Positions 51,476-63,065 of a stretch of DNA of 64,000 bases are shown here, one piece after another. Position 1 is the stretch's first letter, and each line of letters opens with the position of its first letter. Under the pieces are notes generated by a model. The model was not told the DNA's origin, did no database searches, and saw only the letters and a list, made by a program, of their open reading frames with translations. Origin of the DNA: Coriaria nepalensis (Eukaryota > Streptophyta > Magnoliopsida > Cucurbitales > Coriariaceae); contig CP114481.1 in assembly GCA_027186245.1 (NCBI GenBank), forward strand, positions 45,043,501 through 45,107,500, written 5' to 3'. The position numbers were made by a program, and so were the translations under genes.

Positions 51476-54400
51476 AATGTCTTATTTCGAAGCAAGTCGA
51501 ACGAATTCTATTTTCGCACTTCAAACACAAGTTTTGCGCATAACTTGGAAATGATCAATGCCAAGAATGTGTGCATTAGTTTAACCTTAAAACCATTTCA
51601 ATGAGTCATTTCAAGTAAATAACTTATTTCAAAACAAATCGAACGAATTCTATTTTTGCACTACAAACACAATTTTTGTGAACAACTTGCAAATGATCAA
51701 TGCAATGAAAGTGTGCACTCGTTTAACCTTAAAATCATTGCAATGAGTCATTTCAAGTCAATATCTTATTTCGAAGCAAGTCGAACGAATTCTATTTTCG
51801 CACTTCAAACACAAGTTTTGTGCATAACTTGGAAATGATCAATGCCAGGGATGTGTGCATTACTTTAACCTTAAAATCATTTCAATGAGTCATTTCAAGT
51901 CAATATCTTATTTCAAAGCAAGTCGATCGAATCCTATTTTCGCACTCTAAACACAAGTTTTGTGCATAACATGGAAATGATCAATGCCAGGAATGTGTGT
52001 ATTCGTTTAACCTTGAAATCATTTGAATGAGTCATTTCAAGTAAATAACTTATTCCAAAGCAATTCGAACGAATTCTATTTTTGCACTACAAACACAAGT
52101 TTTGTGCATAACTTGCAAATGATCAATGCAATGAAAGTGTGCATTCGTTTAACCTTAAAATCATTTCAATGAGTCATTTCAAGTCAATATCTTATTTCAA
52201 AGCAAGTCGAACGAATTCTATTTTGGCACTCCAAACACAAGTTTTGTGCATAACTTGCAAATGATCAGTGCAAGAAAAGTGTGCATTCGTTTAACCTTAA
52301 AATCATTTCAATGAGTCATTTCAAGTCAATATCTTATTTCAAGTCAATATCTTATTTCAAAGCAAGTCGAACGAATTCTATTGTGGCACTCCAAACACAT
52401 GTTTTGTGCATAACTTGCAAATGATCAGTGCAAGGAAAGTGTGCATTCGTTTAACCTTAAAATCATTCCAATGAGTCATTTCAAGTCAATAACTTATTTC
52501 AAAACAAATCGAACGAATTCTATTTTTGCACTACAAACACAATTTTTGTGAACAACTTGCAAATGATCAATGCAATGAAAGTGTGCACTCGTTTAACCTT
52601 AGAATCATTGCAATGAGTCATTTCAAGTCAATATCTTATTTCGAAGCAAGTCGAACGAATTCTATTTTCGCACTTCAAACACAAGTTTTGTGCATAACTT
52701 GGAAATGATCAATGCCAGGGATGTGTGCATTAGTTTAACCTTAAAATCATTTCAATGAGTCATTTCAAGTCAATATCTTATTTCAAAGCAAGTCGATCGA
52801 ATCCTATTTTCGCACTCTAAACACAAGTTTTGTGCATAACTTGGAAATGATCAATGCCAGGAATGTGTGTATTCGTTTAACCTTAAAATCATTTGAATGA
52901 GTCATTTCAAGTAAGTAACTTATTCCAAAGCAATTCGAACGAATTCTATTTTTGCACTACAAACACAAGTTTTGTGCATAATTTGCAAATGATCAATGCA
53001 ATGAAAGTGTGCATTCGTTTAACCTTATAATCATTTCAATGAGTCATTTCAAGTCAATATCTTATTTCGAAGCAAGTCGAACGATTTCTATTTTCGCATT
53101 TCAAACACAAGTTTTGTGGATAACTTGGAAATGATCAATGCAATGAAAGTGTGCATTCGTTTAACGTTAAAATCATTTCAATGAGTCATTTCAAGTCAAT
53201 ATCTTATTTCGAAGCAAGTCAAACGATTTCTATTTTCGCACTTCAAACACAAGTTTTGTGCATAACTTGGAAATGATCAATGCAATGAAAGTGTGCATTC
53301 CTTTAACCTTAAAATCATTTCAATGAGTCATTTCAAGTCAATATCTTATTTCAGAGCAAGTCGAACGAATTCTATTTTCGCACTCCAAACACAAGTTTTG
53401 TGCATAACTTGCACATGATCAGTGCAAGGAAAGTGTGCATTTGTTTGACCTTAAAATCATTTGAATGAGTCATTTCAAGTAAATAACTTATTCCAAAGCA
53501 ATTCGAACGAATTCTATTTTTGCACTACAAACACAAGTTTTGTGCATAACTTGCAAATGATCAATGCAATGAAAGTCGGCATTCGTTTAACCTTAAAATC
53601 ATTTCAATGAGTCATTTCAAGTCAATATCTTATTTCGAAGCAAGTCGAACGAATTCTATTTTCGCACTTCAAACAGAACTTTTGTGCATAGCTTGCGAAT
53701 GATCAATGCAAGGAAAGTGTGCATTCGTTTAACCTTAAAATCATTTCAATGAGTCATTTCAAGTCAATATCTTATTTCAAAGCAAGTCGATCGAATTCTA
53801 TTTTCGCACTCTAAACACAAGTTTTGTGCATAACTTGGAAATGAACAATGCCAGGAATGTGTGCATTCGTTTAACCTTAAAATCATTTCAATGAGTCATT
53901 TCAAGTCAATATCTTATTTCAAAGCAAGTCGAACGAATTCTATTTTGGCACTCCCAACACAAGTTTTGTGCATAACTTGCACATGATCAGTGCAAGGAAA
54001 GTGTGCATTCGTTTAACCTTAAAATCATTTCAATGAGTCATTTCAAGTAAATAACTTATTCCAAAGCAATTCGAACGAATTCTATTTTTGCACTACAAAC
54101 ACACGTTTTGTGCATAACTTGCAAATGATCAATGCAATGAAAGTGTGCATTCGTTAAACCTTATAATCATTTCAATGAGTCATTTCAAGTCAATATCTTA
54201 TTTCGAAGCAAGTCAAACGATTTCTATTTTCGCACTTCAAACACCAGTTTTGTGCATAACTTGGAAATGATCAATGCCAGGAATGTGTGCATTCGTTTAA
54301 CCTTAAAATCATTTCAATGAGTCATTTCAAGTCAATATCTTATTTCAAAGCAAGTCGAACGAATTCTATTTTGGCACTCCCAACACAAGTTTTGTGCATA

Positions 54401-54525
54401 ACTTGCACATGATCAGTGCAAGGAAAGTGTGCATTCGTTTAACCTTAAAATCATTTGAATGAGTCATTTCAAGTAAATAACTTATTCCAAAGCAATTCGA
54501 ACGAATTCTATTTTTGCACTACAAA
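51476..54525 (+). repeat. 23-monomer higher-order repeat, copy 2
   Basis: Matches 48210-51259 at an offset of 3266 bp, increasing to 3284 bp after an 18-bp insertion at 52321-52356. I saw few other differences (for example GCAAGAAAAG near 52275 for GCAAGGAAAG). It departs from copy 1 near 54525, where CACAAGTTTTG and a GTCTGC monomer follow instead of CACACGTTTTG and GTTAAACC. Confidence 0.88.
52321..52356 (+). repeat. 18-bp tandem duplication inside a monomer
   Basis: The 18 bases TCAAGTCAATATCTTATT occur at 52321-52338 and again at 52339-52356, making this monomer 160 bp instead of 142. It is the largest length change I found in the window and is absent from the corresponding monomer of HOR copy 1 near 49055, so it postdates that duplication. 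It looks like replication slippage at the shared TTTCAAGTC. Confidence 0.92.
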
Positions 54526-54548
54526 CACAAGTTTTGTGCATAACTTGC

Positions 54549-56961
54549 AAATGATCAATGCAATGAAAGTCTGCATTCGTTTAACCTTAAAATCATTTCA
54601 ATGAGTCATTTCAAGTCAATATCTTATTTCGAAGCAAGTCGAACGAATTCTATTTTCGCACTTCAAACAGAACTTTTGTGCATAGCTTGCGAATGATCAA
54701 TGCAAGGAAAGTATGCATTCGTTTAACCTTAAAATCATTTCAATGAGTCATTTCAAGTCAATATCTTATTTCAAAGCAAGTCGATCGAATTCTATTTTTG
54801 CACTCTAAACACAAGTTTTGTGCATAACTTGGAAATGAACAATGCCAGGAATGTGTGCATTCGTTTAACCTTAAAATCATTTCAATGAGTCATTTCAAGT
54901 CAATATCTTATTTCAAAGCAAGTCGAACGAATTCTATTTTGGCACTCCCAACACAAGTTTTGTGCATAACTTGCACATGATCAGTGCAAGGAAAGTGTGC
55001 ATTCGTTTAACCTTAAAATCATTTCAATGAGTCATTTCAAGTAAATAACTTATTCCAAAGCAATTCGAACGAATTCTATTTTTGCACTACAAACACACGT
55101 TTTGTGCATAACTTGCAAATGATCAATGCAATGAAAGTGTGCATTCGTTTAACCTTAAAATCATTTCAATGAGTCATTTCAAGTCAATATCTTATTTCAA
55201 AGCAAGTCGATCGAATTCTATTTTCGCACTCTAAACACAAGTTTTGTGCATAACTTGGAAATGAACAATGCCAGGAATGTGTGCATTCGTTTAACCTTAA
55301 AATCATTTCAATGAGTCATTTCAAGTCAATATCTTATTTCAAAGCAAGTCGAACGAATTCTATTTTGGCACTCCCAACACAAGTTTTGTGCATAACTTGC
55401 ACATGATCAGTGCAAGGAAAGTGTGCATTCGTTTAACCTTAAAATCATTTGAATGAGTCATTTCAAGTAAATAACTTATTCCAAAGCAATTCGAACGAAT
55501 TCTATTTTTGCACTACAAACACAAGTTTTGTGCATAACTTGCAAATGATCAATGCACTAAAAGTGTGCATTCGTTTAACCTTAAAATTATTTCAATGAGT
55601 CATTTCAAGTCAATATTATATTTCGAAGCAAGTCGAACGAATTCTATTTTCGCACTTCAAACTGAGGTTTTGTGCATAACTTGCAAATGATCAATGCAAG
55701 AAAAGTGCGCATTCGTTTAACCTTATAATCATTTCAATGAGTCATTTCAAGTCAATATCTTATTCGAAGCAAGTCGAACGAATTCTATTTTCGCACTTCA
55801 AACACAAGTTTTGCGCATAACTTGGAAATGATCAATGCCAAGAATGTGTGCATTAGTTTAACCTTAAAATCAATTCAATGAGTCATTTCAAGTCAATATC
55901 TTATTTCAAAGCAAGTCGAACGAATTCTATTTTGGCACTCCAAACACAAGTTTTGTGCATAACTTGCAAATGATCAATGCAATGAAAGTGTGCACTCGTT
56001 TAACCTTAGAATCATTGCAATGAGTCATTTCAAGTCAATATCTTATTTCGAAGCAAGTCGAACGAATTCTATTTTCGCACTTCAAACACAAGTTTTGTGC
56101 ATAACTTGGAAATGATCAATGCCAGGGATGTGTGCATTAGTTTAACCTTAAAATCATTTCAATGAGTCATTTCAAGTCAATATCTTATTTCAAAGCAAGT
56201 CGATCGAATCCTATTTTCGCACTCTAAACACAAGTTTTGTGCATAACTTGGAAATGATCAATGCCAGGAATGTGTGTATTCGTTTAACCTTAAAATCATT
56301 TGAATGAGTCATTTCAAGTAAGTAACTTATTCCAAAGCAATTCGAACGAATTCTATTTTTGCACTACAAACACAAGTTTTGTGCATAACTTGCAAATGAT
56401 CAATGCAATGAAAGTGTGCATTCGTTTAACCTTATAATCATTTCAATGAGTCATTTCAAGTCAATATCTTATTTCGAAGCAAGTCGAACGATTTCTATTT
56501 TCGCATTTCAAACACAAGTTGTGTGCATAACTTGGAAATGATCAATGCAATGAAAGTGTGCATTCGTTTAACGTTAAAATCATGTCAATGAGTCATTTCA
56601 AGTCAATATCTTATTTCGAAGCAAGTCAAACGATTTCTATTTTCGCACTTCAAACACAAGTTTTGTGCATAACTTGGAAATGATCAATGCAATGAAAGTG
56701 TGCATTCCTTTAACCTTAAAATCATTTCAATGAGTCATTTCAAGTCAATATCTTATTTCAGAGCAAGTCGAACGAATTCTATTTTCGCACTCCAAACACA
56801 AGTTTTGTCCATAACTTGCACATGATCAGTGCAAGGAAAGTGTGCATTTGTTTGACCTTAAAATCATTTGAATGAGTCATTTGAAGTAAATAACTTATTC
56901 CAAAGCAATTCGAACGAATTCTATTTTTGCACTACAAACACAAGTTTTGTGCATATCTTGC
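54549..56961 (+). repeat. 17-monomer higher-order repeat, copy 1 (2413 bp)
   Basis: Starts at the GTCTGCATTCG monomer and repeats at 56962. It is the most diverged of the copies: monomers at 55117 and 55259 carry CGTTTAACC with TCGATCGAATTC and AAATGAACAATG, where later copies have GTTAAACC and AAATGATCAATGCAATG. It contains the 1-base deletion CTTATTCGAAGC near 55765, which sets the unit at 17 monomers minus one base. Confidence 0.87.
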
Positions 56962-59374
56962 AAATGATCAATGCAATGAAAGTCTGCATTCGTTTAACCT
57001 TAAAATCATTTCAATGAGTCATTTCAAGTCAATATCTTATTTCGAAGCAAGTCGAACGAATTCTATTTTCGCACTTCAAACAGAACTTTTGTGCATAGCT
57101 TGCGAATGATCAATGCAAGGAAAGTGTGCATTCGTTTAACCTTAAAATCATTTCAATGAGTCATTTCAAGTCAATATCTTATTTCAAAGCAAGTCGATCG
57201 AATTCTATTTTCGCACTCTAAACACAAGTTTTGTGCATAACTTGGAAATGAACAATGCCAGGAATGTGTGCATTCGTTTAACCTTAAAATCATTTCAATG
57301 AGTCATTTCAAGTCAATATCTTATTTCAAAGCAAGTCGAACGAATTCTATTTTGGCACTCCCAACACAAGTTTTGTGCATAACTTGCACATGATCAGTGC
57401 AAGGAAAGTGTGCATTCGTTTAACCTTAAAATCATTTCAATGAGTCATTTCAAGTAAATAACTTATTCCAAAGCAATTCGAACGAATTCTATTTTTGCAC
57501 TACAAACACACGTTTTGTGCATAACTTGCAAATGATCAATGCAATGAAAGTGTGCATTCGTTAAACCTTATAATCATTTCAATGAGTCATTTCAAGTCAA
57601 TATCTTATTTCGAAGCAAGTCAAACGATTTCTATTTTCGCACTTCAAACACCAGTTTTGTGCATAACTTGGAAATGATCAATGCAATGAAAGTGTGCATT
57701 CGTTTAACCTTAAAATCATTTCAATGAGTCATTTCAAGTCAATATCTTATTTCAAAGCAAGTCGAACGAATTCTATTTTGGCACTCCCAACACAAGTTTT
57801 GTGCATAACTTGCACATGATCAGTGCAAGGAAAGTGTGCATTCGTTTAACCTTAAAATCATTTGAATGAGTCATTTCAAGTAAATAACTTATTCCAAAGC
57901 AATTCGAACGAATTCTATTTTTGCACTACAAACACAAGTTTTGTGCATAACTTGCAAATGATCAATGCACTAAAAGTGTGCATTCGTTTAACCTTAAAAT
58001 CATTTCAATGAGTCATTTCAAGTCAATATTTTATTTCGAAGCAAGTCGAACGAATTCTATTTTCGCACTTCAAACTGAGGTTTTGTGCATAACTTGCAAA
58101 TGATCAATGCAAGAAAAGTGCGCATTCGTTTAACCTTATAATCATTTCAATGAGTCATTTCAAGTCAATATCTTATTCGAAGCAAGTCGAACGAATTCTA
58201 TTTTCGCACTTCAAACACAAGTTTTGCGCATAACTTGGAAATGATCAATGCCAAGAATGTGTGCATTAGTTTAACCTTAAAATCAATTCAATGAGTCATT
58301 TCAAGTCAATATCTTATTTCAAAGCAAGTCGAACGAATTCTATTTTGGCACTCCAAACACAAGTTTTGTGCATAACTTGCAAATGATCAATGCAATGAAA
58401 GTGTGCACTCGTTTAACCTTAGAATCATTGCAATGAGTCATTTCAAGTCAATATCTTATTTCGAAGCAAGTCGAACGAATTCTATTTTCGCACTTCAAAC
58501 ACAAGTTTTGTGCATAACTTGGAAATGATCAATGCCAGGGATGTGTGCATTAGTTTAACCTTAAAATCATTTCAATGAGTCATTTCAAGTCAATATCTTA
58601 TTTCAAAGCAAGTCGATCGAATCCTATTTTCGCACTCTAAACACAAGTTTTGTGCATAACTTGGAAATGATCAATGCCAGGAATGTGTGTATTCGTTTAA
58701 CCTTAAAATCATTTGAATGAGTCATTTCAAGTAAGTAACTTATTCCAAAGCAATTCGAACGAATTCTATTTTTGCACTACAAACACAAGTTTTGTGCATA
58801 ACTTGCAAATGATCAATGCAATGAAAGTGTGCATTCGTTTAACCTTATAATCATTTCAATGAGTCATTTCAAGTCAATATCTTATTTCGAAGCAAGTCGA
58901 ACGATTTCTATTTTCGCATTTCAAACACAAGTTTTGTGCATAACTTGGAAATGATCAATGCAATGAAAGTGTGCATTCGTTTAACGTTAAAATCATGTCA
59001 ATGAGTCATTTCAAGTCAATATCTTATTTCGAAGCAAGTCAAACGATTTCTATTTTTGCACTTCAAACACAAGTTTTGTGCATAACTTGGAAATGATCAA
59101 TGCAATGAAAGTGTGCATTCCTTTAACCTTAAAATCATTTCAATGAGTCATTTCAAGTCAATATCTTATTTCAGAGCAAGTCGAACGAATTCTATTTTCG
59201 CACTCCAAACACAAGTTTTGTCCATAACTTGCACATGATCAGTGCAAGGAAAGTGTGCATTTGTTTGACCTTAAAATCATTTGAATGAGTCATTTGAAGT
59301 AAATAACTTATTCCAAAGCAATTCGAACGAATTCTATTTTTGCACTACAAACACAAGTTTTGTGCATAACTTGC
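56962..59374 (+). repeat. 17-monomer higher-order repeat, copy 2 (2413 bp)
   Basis: Full 17-monomer unit. Starts: 56962 GTCTGC, 57104 GCGAATG, 57246 AAATGAACAATG, 57388 CACATG, 57530 GTTAAACC, 57672 GCAATG, 57814 CACATG, 57956 GCACTAAAAG, 58098 GCAAGAAAAGTGCGC, then CCAAGAATG, GTGCACTCG, CCAGGGATG, GTGTATTCG/GTAAGTAAC, TTATAATC, TTTAACGTT/ATCATGTC, GTGCATTCC and TTTGTTTGACC. Four of the 17 monomers carry the GTAAATAAC or GTAAGTAAC variant. The CTTATTCGAAGC deletion recurs near 58178. Confidence 0.9.
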
Positions 59375-61787
59375 AAATGATCAATGCAATGAAAGTCTGC
59401 ATTCGTTTAACCTTAAAATCATTTCAATGAGTCATTTCAAGTCAATATCTTATTTCGAAGCAAGTCGAACGAATTCTATTTTCGCACTTCAAACAGAACT
59501 TTTGTGCATAGCTTGCGAATGATCAATGCAAGGAAAGTGTGCATTCGTTTAACCTTAAAATCATTTCAATGAGTCATTTCAAGTCAATATCTTATTTCAA
59601 AGCAAGTCGATCGAATTCTATTTTCGCACTCTAAACACAAGTTTTGTGCATAACTTGGAAATGAACAATGCCAGGAATGTGTGCATTCGTTTAACCTTAA
59701 AATCATTTCAATGAGTCATTTCAAGTCAATATCTTATTTCAAAGCAAGTCGAACGAATTCTATTTTGGCACTCCCAACACAAGTTTTGTGCATAACTTGC
59801 ACATGATCAGTGCAAGGAAAGTGTGCATTCGTTTAACCTTAAAATCATTTCAATGAGTCATTTCAAGTAAATAACTTATTCCAAAGCAATTCGAACGAAT
59901 TCTATTTTTGCACTACAAACACACGTTTTGTGCATAACTTGCAAATGATCAATGCAATGAAAGTGTGCATTCGTTAAACCTTATAATCATTTCAATGAGT
60001 CATTTCAAGTCAATATCTTATTTCGAAGCAAGTCAAACGATTTCTATTTTCGCACTTCAAACACCAGTTTTGTGCATAACTTGGAAATGATCAATGCAAT
60101 GAAAGTGTGCATTCGTTTAACCTTAAAATCATTTCAATGAGTCATTTCAAGTCAATATCTTATTTCAAAGCAAGTCGAACGAATTCTATTTTGGCACTCC
60201 CAACACAAGTTTTGTGCATAACTTGCACATGATCAGTGCAAGGAAAGTGTGCATTCGTTTAACCTTAAAATCATTTGAATGAGTCATTTCAAGTAAATAA
60301 CTTATTCCAAAGCAATTCGAACGAATTCTATTTTTGCACTACAAACACAAGTTTTGTGCATAACTTGCAAATGATCAATGCACTAAAAGTGTGCATTCGT
60401 TTAACCTTAAAATCATTTCAATGAGTCATTTCAAGTCAATATTTTATTTCGAAGCAAGTCGAACGAATTCTATTTTCGCACTTCAAACTGAGGTTTTGTG
60501 CATAACTTGCAAATGATAATTGCAAGAAAAGTGCGCATTCGTTTAACCTTATAATCATTTCAATGAGTCATTTCAAGTCAATATCTTATTCGAAGCAAGT
60601 CGAACGAATTCTATTTTCGCACTTCAAACACAAGTTTTGCGCATAACTTGGAAATGATCAATGCCAAGAATGTGTGCATTAGTTTAACCTTAAAATCAAT
60701 TCAATGAGTCATTTCAAGTCAATATCTTATTTCAAAGCAAGTCGAACGAATTCTATTTTGGCACTCCAAACACAAGTTTTGTGCATAACTTGCAAATTAT
60801 CAATGCAATGAAAGTGTGCACTAGTTTAACCTTAGAATCATTGCAATGAGTCATTTCAAGTCAATATCTTATTTCGAAGCAAGTCGAACGAATTCTATTT
60901 TCGCACTTCAAACACAAGTTTTGTGCATAACTTGGAAATGATCAATGCCAGGGATGTGTGCATTAGTTTAACCTTAAAATCATTTCAATGAGTCATTTCA
61001 AGTCAATATCTTATTTCAAAGCAAGTCGATCGAATCCTATTTTCGCACTCTAAACACAAGTTTTGTGCATAACTTGGAAATGATCAATGCCAGGAATGTG
61101 TGTATTCGTTTAACCTTAAAATCATTTGAATGAGTCATTTCAAGTAAGTAACTTATTCCAAAGCAATTCAAACGAATTCTATTTTTGCACTACAAACACA
61201 AGTTTTGTGCATAACTTGCAAATGATCAATGCAATGAAAGTGTGCATTCGTTTAACCTTATAATCATTTCAATGAGTCATTTCAAGTCAATATCTTATTT
61301 CGAAGCAAGTCGAACGATTTCTATTTTCGCATTTCAAACACAAGTTTTGTGCATAACTTGGAAATGATCAATGCAATGAAAGTGTGCATTCGTTTAACGT
61401 TAAAATCATGTCAATGAGTCATTTCAAGTCAATATCTTATTTCGAAGCAAGTCAAACGATTTCTATTTTCGCACTTCAAACACAAGTTTTGTGCATAACT
61501 TAGAAATGATCAATGCAATGAAAGTGTGCATTCCTTTAACCTTAAAATCATTTCAATGAGTCATTTCAAGTCAATATCTTATTTCAGTGCAAGTCGAACG
61601 AATTCTATTTTCGCACTCCAAACACAAGTTTTGTCCATAACTTGCACATGATCAGTGCAAGGAAAGTGTGCATTTGTTTGACCTTAAAATCATTTGAATG
61701 AGTCATTTGAAGTAAATAACTTATTCCAAAGCAATTCGAACGAATTCTATTTTTGCACTACAAACACAAGTTTTGTGCATAACTTGC
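59375..61787 (+). repeat. 17-monomer higher-order repeat, copy 3 (2413 bp)
   Basis: Same monomer order and length as copy 2, including the deletion near 60589. Private changes include AAATGATAATTGC near 60509, AAATTATCAATG near 60795 with GTGCACTAG, TTCAAACGAATTC near 61168, AACTTAGAAATG near 61500 and TTTCAGTGCAAG near 61584. Confidence 0.9.
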
Positions 61788-63065
61788 AAATGATCAATGC
61801 AATGAAAGTCTGCATTCGTTTAACCTTAAAATCATTTCAATGAGTCATTTCAAGTCAATATCTTATTTCGAAGCAAGTCGAACGAATTCTATTTTCGCAC
61901 TTCAAACACAAGTTTTGCGCATAACTTGGAAATGATCAATGCCAAGAATGTGTGCATTAGTTTAACCTTAAAATCAATTCAATGAGTCATTTCAAGTCAA
62001 TATCTTATTTCAAAGCAAGTCGAACGAATTCTATTTTGGCACTCCAAACACAAGTTTTGTGCATAACTTGCAAATGATCAATGCAATGAAAGTGTGCACT
62101 CGTTTAACCTTAGAATCATTGCAATGAGTCATTTCAAGTCAATATCTTATTTCGAAGCAAGTCGAACGAATTCTATTTTCGCACTTCAAACACAAGTTTT
62201 GTGCATAACTTGGAAATGATCAATGCCAGGGATGTGTGCATTAGTTTAACCTTAAAATCATTTCAATGAGTCATTTCAAGTCAATATCTTATTTCAAAGC
62301 AAGTCGATCGAATCCTATTTTCGCACTCTAAACACAAGTTTTGTGCATAACTTGGAAATGATCAATGCCAGGAATGTGTGTATTCGTTTAACCTTAAAAT
62401 CATTTGAATGAGTCATTTCAAGTAAGTAACTTATTCCAAAGCAATTCGAACGAATTCTATTTTTGCACTACAAACACAAGTTTTGTGCATAACTTGCAAA
62501 TGATCAATGCAATGAAAGTGTGCATTCGTTTAACCTTATAATCATTTCAATGAGTCATTTCAAGTCAATATCTTATTTCGAAGCAAGTCGAACGATTTCT
62601 ATTTTCGCATTTCAAACACAAGTTTTGTGCATAACTTGGAAATGATCAATGCAATGAAAGTGTGCATTCGTTTAACGTTAAAATCATGTCAATGAGTCAT
62701 TTCAAGTCAATATCTTATTTCGAAGCAAGTCAAACGATTTCTATTTTTGCACTTCAAACACAAGTTTTGTGCATAACTTGGAAATGATCAATGCAATGAA
62801 AGTGTGCATTCCTTTAACCTTAAAATCATTTCAATGAGTCATTTCAAGTCAATATCTTATTTCAGAGCAAGTCGAACGAATTCTATTTTCGCACTCCAAA
62901 CACAAGTTTTGTCCATAACTTGCACATGATCAGTGCAAGGAAAGTGTGCATTTGTTTGACCTTAAAATCATTTGAATGAGTCATTTGAAGTAAATAACTT
63001 ATTCCAAAGCAATTCGAACGAATTCTATTTTTGCACTACAAACACAAGTTTTGTGCATAACTTGC
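61788..63065 (+). repeat. 9-monomer deletion derivative of the 17-mer (1278 bp)
   Basis: After the GTCTGC monomer at 61788, the sequence jumps within that monomer from the ordinary continuation (GAACTTTTG, GCGAATG) to CACAAGTTTTGCGC and the CCAAGAATG monomer at 61930. Monomers 61930-63065 then match 60652-61787 at an offset of 1278 bp. Eight monomers of the unit, including GCACTAAAAG and the TATTCG deletion monomer, are missing, as expected from unequal exchange between non-equivalent monomers. Confidence 0.87.

Noticed and set aside
43562..57109. Recurrent 60-codon frames near 43562, 48390, 49242, 51656, 52526 and 56927
   Set aside because: They track the HOR copies of the GTGAACAAC and GTCTGC monomers and begin inside CTATTTTTGCACTAC; they are by-products of HOR copying.
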